A DNA stretch of 64,000 nucleotides from Haladaptatus litoreus. Lineage in GTDB: Archaea; Halobacteriota; Halobacteria; Halobacteriales; Haladaptataceae. Under the pieces are notes generated by a model. The model saw only the letters and a list, made by a program, of their open reading frames with translations, was not told the origin of the DNA and ran no database searches. This document shows positions 50,037 to 57,548 of the stretch, in pieces; the first letter of the stretch is position 1; every line of letters begins with the position of its first letter. The stretch covers positions 248,001-312,000 of the forward strand of contig NZ_FTNO01000005.1 of the NCBI RefSeq assembly GCF_900156425.1. Direction: 5' to 3'. The translations under genes and the position numbers were made by a program.

Positions 50037-50855
50037 TTACACCCCGAATCGACCGCGAAGCATCGACAGCCCGGTTCGAACGCGCGACGGGCGACTGATG
50101 ACTTCCATCTCCGTTTCGGTCAATTCGAAATCGAATATGTCGAGATTTTCTTCTAAATGCGCTCTGCTCGTTGATTTCGGAATCGTCACTACGCCCTCGT
50201 GCTGGACGACCCAGCGAAGCGCGACCTGCGCCGGGGTTTTGCCGTATTTTGTGCCAAGTGTCGCGAGGGGTTCATCGTGCATCGCCCCGCCGTGGGCAAG
50301 CGGACTGTAGGCCGTCAGCACCACGTCGTTTGCTTGGCAGTAGTCGAGCAGCTCACGCTGAGGGCTGTACGGGTGGAACTGTACTTGGTCGGTGAGAATC
50401 GGTGCATCTGCGCTCTCTTGCGCCGATTCGAGCTGTTCTGCGTCGAAATTGCTCACGCCGATATGTCTGGTCAGTCCGCGACTTCGCGCATCCGATAACG
50501 CACGCATCACTTCGCTGGTGGACGCTGCCGGATTCGGCCAGTGAATGAGCAGTAAATCGACGTACTTCGTTCCGAGTCGCGCCAGACTTTCGTGAATCGA
50601 GTCGATAATCGCGTCGTATTTCCGGTGCATCGGCCACACCTTGGTGGTCAGGAAGACCTCATCGCGGCTGACATCCGAATTCCGGATGGCCTGTCCGACC
50701 TGTCGCTCGTTTCCGTAGGCTTGTGCGGTGTCGATATGTCGATAGCCCAAATCGAGTGCTGTTGCGACCGCGTTTCGGCAGGTCGCGCCCTCCATTCGCC
50801 ACGTTCCGAGGCCGATTTTCGGAATGTCCGTGTCCTGTATCGTCTCGTACTCCAT
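50037..50855 (-). CDS. Aldo/keto reductase
   Basis: 272 residues, TIM barrel. The catalytic tetrad is visible: Asp and Tyr in HIDTAQAYGNERQVG, Lys in LTTKVWP, His in LLIHWPNP. GVSNF (NADPH-side) and the C-terminal IPKSTSRAHLEENLDIFDFEL contain the phosphate-binding K and R. Reduces aldehydes or ketones with NADPH. First gene of a two-gene operon with DoxX. Confidence 0.93.
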   Translation of the reverse strand: MEYETIQDTDIPKIGLGTWRMEGATCRNAVATALDLGYRHIDTAQAYGNERQVGQAIRNSDVSRDEVFLTTKVWPMHRKYDAIIDSIHESLARLGTKYVDLLLIHWPNPAASTSEVMRALSDARSRGLTRHIGVSNFDAEQLESAQESADAPILTDQVQFHPYSPQRELLDYCQANDVVLTAYSPLAHGGAMHDEPLATLGTKYGKTPAQVALRWVVQHEGVVTIPKSTSRAHLEENLDIFDFELTETEMEVISRPSRVRTGLSMLRGRFGV

Positions 50856-50927
50856 GGATGGCAGTCGCTACCGAAGTGTAAATAGGGAATGGCGGACTGG
50901 TGCGGGAACCGATTCGAGGTGGCGTTT

Positions 50928-51755
50928 CTACTCCTCGCCGTCGTAGGACACCACCCGTCCCCACGAACTCTTTTTCCCCCACAGGCCGGAGCGCATGCAC
51001 TCCAACTCGACGATTTGGGAGTTATCCACGAACAGGTTCACCTCGGGCCCAAAGTTCTTGATGTACCACTCGAACACCTCCGGGTCTGCGGCCTCGAACA
51101 CGCAGTTTTCGATACCAACCTCGTTGGCGATAGCGAAGGCCACGTCGGTTCGCCACTCGCGCACCTGCTCCGTGATGCCTTCCGATTCGACCATGATTTT
51201 GTATGCTCCGGCGTCGAGATGGCGATTTGCCTCCCGAATCGCGCTCGCCGGGTCGATAGCCTCCTCGCTCTCCAGTTCTTCGACCGCCGAGGCCCCGCCA
51301 GCGCCGAACTGGACGTTGATTTCGGGTTTCGCCTTGAGGCCGTGGTCTTGCACCAGTTCGGTCAGCGCCACCAGATCATCGGTGTCGATGGCGATGAACC
51401 CCGAGGAAATTTCTACGATGTCGAAGCCGAGGTTTCCGGCTTCCTCGACGTACTGTTCTACCTTGTCGCTGTCGCGTACGAGAACGTTCTCGATGAATCC
51501 GCCCGTCGAAACTTGGACGTCGTAGTCGTGACACACCGAGATGAGTTCTTCCACTACGTCCTCGGGCATCAGGGCGAACGACCCGCCCGAGAACTTGTAG
51601 ATGTCCACGTACTCGCCCATCGTGTCGAGGATGTCCTGTAGCTCGCGCGGCCCCATCGGGTCGTAGTACGGCCCGCGCATCTCTGTGATTCCCTTCTCGC
51701 GTGGTTTCGATTCGCGCTCGTTGACGTGCAGAAAGTCGAATGCTCTGTCGGTCAT
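50928..51755 (-). CDS. comA: Phosphosulfolactate synthase (ComA)
   Basis: 275 residues from Met 51755 (an earlier ORF start at 51824 adds a poor leader). Signature segments: VDIYKFSGGSFALMPEDVV, VSTGGFIENVLVRDSDKVEQYVEEAGNLGFDIVEISSGFIAI, KAKPEINVQFGAGG, and the C-terminal VNLFVDNSQIVELECMRSGLWG. ComA joins phosphoenolpyruvate and sulfite to (2R)-phospho-3-sulfolactate, the first step to coenzyme M in methanogens. Haloarchaea are not methanogens, so the product may be sulfolactate for osmo- or sulfur metabolism. Sulfite could come from the rhodanese-dioxygenase locus 18 kb away. Confidence 0.9.
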   Translation of the reverse strand: MTDRAFDFLHVNERESKPREKGITEMRGPYYDPMGPRELQDILDTMGEYVDIYKFSGGSFALMPEDVVEELISVCHDYDVQVSTGGFIENVLVRDSDKVEQYVEEAGNLGFDIVEISSGFIAIDTDDLVALTELVQDHGLKAKPEINVQFGAGGASAVEELESEEAIDPASAIREANRHLDAGAYKIMVESEGITEQVREWRTDVAFAIANEVGIENCVFEAADPEVFEWYIKNFGPEVNLFVDNSQIVELECMRSGLWGKKSSWGRVVSYDGEE

Positions 51756-51872
51756 GAAACCCCCGAATCCGGTACGACGAACACCTACAAAAGAAGTGGG
51801 GCGGATAGAATAGTTCGACACCACTTAAATCAGTGTTCTCGAACGTGTGAAGTGAAACGAACGACGAGCAGT

Positions 51873-52010
51873 TCCCGACTCCACAGTAACCGCCTCCGCA
51901 CCGCCACCGCAGTCTCCCCCGCTCCACCCCGCCAACGCGGGGTTGCGCTCACGGTTTGCTCCGCTCACCGTTCGCGCGAAGTGCGCTGGCGCATCCTTGT
52001 GATTGTCGAA
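51873..52010. repeat. Palindromic intergenic repeat, half-copy C
   Basis: In the 289-bp gap 51756-52044. gagcagttcccgactcc followed by aaccgcctccgcaccg and agtctcccc, then cgccaacgcggg, ctccgctcaccgttcgcgcga and gcgctggcgcatcctt match, segment by segment, the right arm of copy B (44842-44970). The left arm is absent here. Bases 51756-51872 contain the comA promoter (ttaaat region at about 51825). Confidence 0.65.
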
Positions 52011-52044
52011 TCTGCCGTTCGACCATCCCTCTCAGCGTCGATTT

Positions 52045-52365
52045 TCACGGCGAAGAGTCGATTCCGTTGGTTCGCTTCCCCACAGGAGAACCGCCAGTTT
52101 GCTCTGGACACCCGGTACCGTAGCGTTCCAGATGCCACAGAACAGTGTCGCCTTCGTCAGGGACACACGCATCCGCGGTATCCTCGATAGGTGCGAAATC
52201 CCCTGCTGGCGGCCCACTCTGAACCGTCGAACTGGCCACATTTGTCCCAACCATCGCGCCGAAAACGACGCTGACCGCCAGCACGGAGAGCAAAACGACG
52301 CAGATTATGATCGTTTCGTGGTTCAACTTATTTATCTGATTACTCCCACTCCGCCGTCCGGACAT
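52045..52365 (-). CDS. Membrane-anchored small protein, unknown
   Basis: 106 residues from Met 52365. Short polar start (MSGRRSGSNQINKLNHE), one strong helix (TIIICVVLLSVLAVSVVFGAMVG), then an acidic external part with two Cys (DACVPDEGDTVLWHLERYGTGC) likely joined by a disulfide. The segment GDTVLWHL with flanking Cys is typical of haloarchaeal type IV pilin-like membrane proteins, but no pilin motif is present, so that remains an idea. No family recognised with confidence. Confidence 0.6.
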   Translation of the reverse strand: MSGRRSGSNQINKLNHETIIICVVLLSVLAVSVVFGAMVGTNVASSTVQSGPPAGDFAPIEDTADACVPDEGDTVLWHLERYGTGCPEQTGGSPVGKRTNGIDSSP

Positions 52366-52537
52366 ACTCCTCCGAAAGAGACACTCGTCCTTTGTTATTC
52401 GGCGGACACCAGTACCGTACTCCGGATTACCGAAACGAAAAGCACGGCCATCTCTGTCGTGTCGTACAAAAAAACCGAAAACGCGATTGTGTGGGGAGAA
52501 TTCCCCTCGATGATTCAGCGCCGAGTGTGCTGCGAGC

Positions 52538-52876
52538 TTATGCCTTCTGCTTCTGCTCGTTTTCGTTTTCAGCTTCGGAGTCCGCGTACTGGACGTTCGT
52601 GTTGTACTGCTCGTTTTCTTGCTCGGCCTCGGCTTCACCGTAGTACGCCTTAGCGACCGCGTAGCTCTGCTTGTTGGCGTTGGACTGCTTCACGTACTGC
52701 TTCTGGTCAACGTCGGAGTCAGCGTACTGCCAACTCGATTGTTTCTGCTCTACTTTTTTCCACCATTTGTCCTTTTTGTCGTGTTTGTCGGTTGCGGCGG
52801 CGGTTCCGGCGAACCCGGCGGCGAACAGCGCGCCGACGAGCGAGAGTGCGAGTAGTAGCCTGATTGCTTTCTTCAT
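52538..52876 (-). CDS. Secreted Q/N/E-rich low-complexity protein
   Basis: 112 residues from Met 52876. A Sec-type signal (KKAIRLLLALSLVGALFAAGFAGTAAA) is followed by a Lys/Asp/Trp stretch (DKHDKKDKWWKKVEQKQ) and a repetitive region in which QYADSD and QYADSE recur and Gln, Asn and Glu alternate with small residues (QSNANKQSYAVAKAYYG, ENEQYNTNVQYADSEAE). No cysteine. This looks like a structural or fibre-forming secreted peptide. An upstream in-frame start at 52957 would place the signal internally and is rejected. Confidence 0.65.
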   Translation of the reverse strand: MKKAIRLLLALSLVGALFAAGFAGTAAATDKHDKKDKWWKKVEQKQSSWQYADSDVDQKQYVKQSNANKQSYAVAKAYYGEAEAEQENEQYNTNVQYADSEAENENEQKQKA

Positions 52877-53122
52877 GGTTGTAACCTCGGCCAACGTCGG
52901 GAGCACCGTTGTGCCCCGTGTCGGCCAATTACTCGTGATGCCGCGACTGTATTTCAACCCACAGTACCGTTCAATTCAGCCGCCACCGGTGACGGGAATG
53001 GCTAACCTCGTATAAGCAATTAAAACGCCCGAGGAGCCAAATTTCGGCGGATAAACGCGAATAGATTTGGAAGCGCTTATCGAATATGCTCGTTCTACTC
53101 GCCGATATAATGACACTCAGGT

Positions 53123-53161
53123 GGTAACATTGACACCCCATCCACAATGTCATAGGTTACC
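53123..53161. promoter_or_regulatory. Imperfect dyad GGTAACATTGACA ... TGTCATAGGTTACC
   Basis: Within the 331-bp gene-free stretch 52877-53207. Two 13/14-base arms pair except for one mismatch and one bulge around a 12-base loop. It sits 47 bp past the MmgE/PrpD stop and about 250 bp before the secreted-protein ATG (both minus strand), so it may be the transcript end of the former or a far-upstream operator of the latter. The rest of the stretch is AT-rich with cgtataagcaattaaaac (about 53011-53028) as a possible promoter region. Confidence 0.35.
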
Positions 53162-53207
53162 AGGCAACAAAGACTATCCGAGTTAGTGAGAGATTAGCGA
53201 CGAAAAA

Positions 53208-54551
53208 TCAGTCGAGGAGCGCCACGAGGTCTGCGGCATCATGATTTTCGAGTTGCAGTATGGTGTCCACGATTCGTTCCCGCCGTGAGTGGTCGTATCT
53301 CGCTTCAGTCATCCGCTCGAACTTCGTCTCTATCTGCTCCCACGACATCGAGTTGTTTGGATGGCCCTCGAAATCGTCCTTTTCGACGCGGTGTGTCGTT
53401 CCATCCGCCATCGTTATTTCGATAATCGCTGGCATCTCGCCCGTCTCAAATCGGTCGGTCAACTCGTCGTCCTCCGCCACGTCCACGGTTCGAAGCAGTT
53501 CCTGCACGTCGTCGCGCTGGATTCGTTCGGGGTCGTACTGCGCGTTCGTCATCTCACGGTCGATGAGCGCCGCGGCCAGCATGTAGGGAAGAGAGTGGTC
53601 TGCCTGCGCCTTCGTCTCCACTTCGTATCGGCTTCCCTCCCCGCCGCCGATGATGAGTTTCGCGCCCGCGAAGGTGTCGAGATGAATCGAATCCACGTCT
53701 TCGGGGTCGATGTCCTCCCCTTCCGCCAGTTCGATGATGCCCTCGACGGCGGATTGGGCGTACGTCTCGGCAACGTATTTTTTCGTCATCACGTCGTGGA
53801 CGCGCTCGCCCGGCGAGAAATCGACCTCGAAATCGCCGGAGACGATTTGTTTCCACCCTTTCTGGCCCTCGAACAGGTTCGTCGGCCCTTCGACGCCGCT
53901 TTTCGCCAGCATGGCCGAGTAGACGCCGTTTCTGGCGGCGTTCGCCGAAGCGATTCCTTTCCACTCCGAAATCCCCCCGGTTCGCGTCACCCGAAGGGCG
54001 TTGTGTGCGGTTCCCGCGATGCCGATTGCCGACCGAATTTCTTCCGAACCGAGTCCGAGCAGTTTCGCCGCACCCGCAGTCGCCGAGATGACCGTGTGAG
54101 TGACGTGGTCCCACCCCCGGTCACGAACCGGCGCGTTCCACGCGAGTTCGGCCTGTACCTCGTAGGCGATTCCAATCGCGGTGAGCAGGTCTTTCCCTGA
54201 ACTGTCCTCGTACTCCCCGGCCGCGATTATCGCCGCGATATTGTCGCTAGGATGCGGCGTTTCGCCCGGCGCGAGAAACGAATCCATGTAGTCGAGATAC
54301 CGGACGTATGCAGTGTTCAGCATGGTCGCATCCGGAGGAGAGGCCGCGCCGCCGCCCCAGAGTGTGCATCCCTCGCCGTTCATCTCCTCGACTGTCGCGC
54401 GAACTGCTTCGACTGGGTCTTCTCCCATCGCCCCCACCGCGATGCCAATCGAGTCGAGAACGCGCTTTTTCAGTTCATCGACGGTTTCGCCCGAGAGGTC
54501 GTCGAACTCAGTTTCGATGACGAACTCTGCGATTTCTGTTGTCGTCGTCAT
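53208..54551 (-). CDS. MmgE/PrpD family protein
   Basis: 447 residues from Met 54551. PrpD features: N-terminal helical bundle with KKRVLDSIGIAVGAMGEDPVEAVRATVEEM, VRYLDYMDSFLAPGETPHPSDNIAAIIAAGEY (the y..H.sD.i.a.laa..), IGIAGTAHNALRVTRTGGISEWKGIASANAARNGVYSAMLAKSG, and a C-terminal MTKKYVAETYAQSAVEGIIELA segment. Known members are 2-methylcitrate dehydratase, cis-aconitate decarboxylase and related. No prpBC genes are near, so the substrate is open. Confidence 0.92.
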   Translation of the reverse strand: MTTTTEIAEFVIETEFDDLSGETVDELKKRVLDSIGIAVGAMGEDPVEAVRATVEEMNGEGCTLWGGGAASPPDATMLNTAYVRYLDYMDSFLAPGETPHPSDNIAAIIAAGEYEDSSGKDLLTAIGIAYEVQAELAWNAPVRDRGWDHVTHTVISATAGAAKLLGLGSEEIRSAIGIAGTAHNALRVTRTGGISEWKGIASANAARNGVYSAMLAKSGVEGPTNLFEGQKGWKQIVSGDFEVDFSPGERVHDVMTKKYVAETYAQSAVEGIIELAEGEDIDPEDVDSIHLDTFAGAKLIIGGGEGSRYEVETKAQADHSLPYMLAAALIDREMTNAQYDPERIQRDDVQELLRTVDVAEDDELTDRFETGEMPAIIEITMADGTTHRVEKDDFEGHPNNSMSWEQIETKFERMTEARYDHSRRERIVDTILQLENHDAADLVALLD

Positions 54552-54624
54552 GTGAGGCCCCTGCAACCGGCACGACCAAAAGCACCCTTGGGCGTTCAGC
54601 GCGGTTCGTAGCGGAAAGTCGGCG

Positions 54625-55581
54625 TTACTCGGGTGACCAAAAACTGTCCGCGCCGTGGTCGTCTTGCCACGCGAACGCGAACAATCTCCGGGCCGGGAGT
54701 CGCGTCAGTTCGCGACCGTCCTCGCTTTCGCCGCTCGCCGCGTGCCAGCGGGTTCCGTCGGCGAAAAAGTACGGCCCCTCGTCGTGTTCGAACTCGTAGT
54801 CGGGGGCGGGATTTTGGTAGGCGTGAATCCCGTCGCCGGAAAGGACGACCACATCAATTTCGCCGATTGTCGCAGTAACAACGTCACCAGCCACCTCCAC
54901 CCGAGGAAGGGGGAATCCGACTGCTTCGCCGTCGGATTCCACGCCGAGGACGACCGTTTTCGGGCCGAAGTCGTCACGATTCCATTCGCGCGAATCGCCG
55001 CCGCGGTGGGCATTCAGTCCGAACCCGTCGCGCTCGAAGTATGCCCGGTACGGTTCCTCGTCGTAGTCGATTGGCTCCGGGTCGTCGCCGGGGCCGCTCG
55101 CTTCGCTCTCGCCCCCCGGCGACTGGAGGACGAGGCCGTTCGGATACCGGTCGCGGTATCGTTCCCACGAAAGGAGTCCGGCGGGGAGGACGGTGAGCGA
55201 TTCGCCACGGAGTTCACCCGCGATTGCCTCGCCGCTCGACTGTTTCCATTCGGTTTCCGTCTCGCGGTCGTACATCACGAAGTCGTCGTCCGCGAGCTTG
55301 CCCGAGACGCCGAACTGAAGCGTCTTCCCGTCACTATCACGGGAGTAGACGACCGCACTGCCACAGAGGGGACACCACGTCACCGCAATCGGCGTTCCTC
55401 CGGCCCGGTCGTTGACGATTTCGTGATAGTGGAGATACCGAATCGGATACGCCCTCGCTGGCCCCTCTTCGGGGGCGAAGACGACGACTCGGTCGTCGTC
55501 GTCGCCGTCGTACGCAGAACCGAATTCGGGGTCGTCCACGCTCGGAATCGCGTCGCGTGGAATGACCTGCCTGACGTTCAT
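54625..55581 (-). CDS. DUF3179 domain-containing protein
   Basis: 318 residues. The family core is ARAYPIRYLHYHEIVNDRAGGTPIAVTWCPLCGSAVVYSR (with the WCPLCGSA Cys pair), FGVSGKLADDDFVMYDRETETEWKQSSGEAIAG, and LLSWERYRDRYPNGLVL. DUF3179 proteins are found exported in bacteria; this one has no signal peptide visible. The CxxC pair suggests metal or redox function. Role unknown. Stand-alone. Confidence 0.88.
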   Translation of the reverse strand: MNVRQVIPRDAIPSVDDPEFGSAYDGDDDDRVVVFAPEEGPARAYPIRYLHYHEIVNDRAGGTPIAVTWCPLCGSAVVYSRDSDGKTLQFGVSGKLADDDFVMYDRETETEWKQSSGEAIAGELRGESLTVLPAGLLSWERYRDRYPNGLVLQSPGGESEASGPGDDPEPIDYDEEPYRAYFERDGFGLNAHRGGDSREWNRDDFGPKTVVLGVESDGEAVGFPLPRVEVAGDVVTATIGEIDVVVLSGDGIHAYQNPAPDYEFEHDEGPYFFADGTRWHAASGESEDGRELTRLPARRLFAFAWQDDHGADSFWSPE

Positions 55582-55638
55582 AAGCGGGGATTCCGCGTGA
55601 TGAGATAAAAAATTGAGGAAGATGGCGTTTCCGGGCGG

Positions 55639-55782
55639 TTATTTCGGATACCGGACGTAGGGACCGGGAAGCAGCGCGCGGAGCGAAAACGACCGGCGAC
55701 GACGCGGTTTTTCGTCCGCTTCTTCCTGCGTCATCTCGGTCGTTTTCGTCTTCTTCGATTTCGTTTCTGTGGCAATCATCAT
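55639..55782 (-). CDS. 47-residue basic protein, unknown
   Basis: ATG at 55782 opens MMIATETKSKKTKTTEMTQ, then a Glu/Asp run and RRRRSFSLRALLPGPYVRYPK to TAA at 55639. Codon choice (third-position G/C) fits a real gene. An AT-rich stretch upstream (ttcataataaagg on the minus strand, about 55813-55801) may be the promoter. Highly charged, possibly nucleic-acid or ribosome associated; no family recognised. Confidence 0.5.
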   Translation of the reverse strand: MMIATETKSKKTKTTEMTQEEADEKPRRRRSFSLRALLPGPYVRYPK

Positions 55783-56063
55783 GTGTATAAAACACCTCAT
55801 CGTCCTTTATTATGAACCGAATAACCCACCGACAGGGAACGACTGAATTTGAACATAGAACCGACTAATCGGTTACCGTGAACATTCTAGTGGGGGAATT
55901 TCGATGGTGCGTTCTCGGAGAAGTTGTCGCTCGCCGTTCGAGAACAGGTAAGTGGCGGCTATTTCCACCGAACGAACATTTTCGAAGATGAATCCAACGG
56001 GTGGCCCATTTTGCCGATGGGGACACCATCACACATATCTAACCCGAGTGAAATGTAAATGGT

Positions 56064-57536
56064 ATGAAGTTCAGTGACGCAAGTTCCTCGGTTCGGGCAG
56101 TCCTCCTCTCCCGGCCTGCGACGATACTCCCAGTATTTTTCGCCGGGACGAGCGTCGGCATGGTCGCACAGTCGGTGCCGATCGTCGGCGTCGTGTTGGC
56201 CTATCTGCTCCTCCTCGGGTCGGGCCGCATCGAATCGGTTTTCACGACGATTCAGGGCATTGATTTCAACCAATCGACCCTGAGCGAGGCGGAAAGCGAG
56301 CGAATCAGGGAAGCGATGATGGAGTTGTTCACGCCGGAAGTAATCGCCATCCTCGTCCTCTCGGTTATCGGCGCAATCGTCGTAGGAATCCTCGGCCGCG
56401 CCATCGCAGAAGCGGCACAAGTTCACACGACCACGGCGGCGCTTCGAAACGAACCGGCACTCCTGTCGGGAGTCGCCGGTGCGAGCGACGACTGGTGGAC
56501 GTTTATCAAACTCGCGGTCGTCCGCGTGCTTGCGTACCTCTTCTTGCTGACTCCGATTGGAATACTGGCGTACCTTTCAGTCACTGTTAGCCCTGCGCTC
56601 TTTCTGTTGGTCTTCCTTGGTGGCCTCCTACTGATTCCGGGCGGATTCCTCGTCTACCTCCTGTTCATGTTCGTTCCGCAGGCTATCGTCATCGACGGCG
56701 TCGGCGTCCGAACGGGAATCCGCCGGAGTGGACGCTTCGTGTGGAACAACAAAGCCCGCGTCGGAGCCTACTTCGTCGTCGTGATTGGCCTCGTGGGAAT
56801 ATTCGGCTTCGTCTCGTTTTTCTTCCAACTCCTCGGCGTTGGCCGCCTCCTCGGAATCGTCGTCGCGTTCTTCCTGCTACCGACGCTCGGCGTGCTGAAG
56901 ACGGCGCTCTATCTCGATAAATCGCCCCTCGAACCCCGAGCGCGCGGGTCGGTTCGCGGCGCGTTCGGACGCGGACTCGGCGAACTCAAATCGTTCGTCT
57001 TCGGACGCCCCGGACTCGTCGTCGTTTCGACTGCGCTGTTCGCCGCCGGAACTGCTGGCGGCTGGCTCGCAACCAGTCAGTTCGCGCTCGAAAGCCTCCA
57101 GACCGACGTCTCCCAGAACGTGTTCGGTGCCCTCCCCGTCGATACATTCGTCATGCTGACGGCCAACAATTGGCTCGTCTCCATCTCCGCGGCGTTCTCC
57201 GGACTCGCGTTCGGCGCGCCGACGGTCATCGCACTCGTGTTCAACGGACTCATCGTCGGCGCTGTGGTCGGACTGCTTCCCGACACGTCGCTCGCCGTCG
57301 CGCTCATCGCGCCGCACGGTATCATCGAAATTCCCGCACTGGCGATTGCAGGCGCGCTCGGCCTCCACCTCGGCGGTTCAGCGTGGTCGTACGTTCGCGG
57401 TTCCGCGACTGCAACCGACCTCGCGGGAGAACTCGGCCGAGCGTATTACATCCTCCTCGGACTCCTCCCGGTGTTCGTCGTCGCGGCGTTCATCGAAGCG
57501 TTCGTGACGTGGTGGGTCGCCGCCGCGCTCACGTAA
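56064..57536 (+). CDS. Large membrane protein with C-terminal SpoIIM-type domain
   Basis: 490 residues, about 10-11 helices in two parts. The first (1-300) has helices such as TILPVFFAGTSVGMVAQSVPIVG and a DUF7847-like pattern (TTTAALRNEPA, IDGVGVRTGIRRSGRFVWNN). The second (315-490) is SpoIIM-like: FGRPGLVVVSTALFAAGTAGG, VNSWLVS-type NNWLVSISAAFSGLAFG, LLPDTSLAVALIAPHGIIEIPALAIAGALGLHLG (the APHGi.E..a..iag..G..l signature). In Bacillus SpoIIM acts in membrane engulfment; in archaea the role is unknown. The fusion to the N-terminal membrane module is notable. Confidence 0.78.
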   Translation: MKFSDASSSVRAVLLSRPATILPVFFAGTSVGMVAQSVPIVGVVLAYLLLLGSGRIESVFTTIQGIDFNQSTLSEAESERIREAMMELFTPEVIAILVLSVIGAIVVGILGRAIAEAAQVHTTTAALRNEPALLSGVAGASDDWWTFIKLAVVRVLAYLFLLTPIGILAYLSVTVSPALFLLVFLGGLLLIPGGFLVYLLFMFVPQAIVIDGVGVRTGIRRSGRFVWNNKARVGAYFVVVIGLVGIFGFVSFFFQLLGVGRLLGIVVAFFLLPTLGVLKTALYLDKSPLEPRARGSVRGAFGRGLGELKSFVFGRPGLVVVSTALFAAGTAGGWLATSQFALESLQTDVSQNVFGALPVDTFVMLTANNWLVSISAAFSGLAFGAPTVIALVFNGLIVGAVVGLLPDTSLAVALIAPHGIIEIPALAIAGALGLHLGGSAWSYVRGSATATDLAGELGRAYYILLGLLPVFVVAAFIEAFVTWWVAAALT

Positions 57537-57548
57537 AGCAGGCAACCG

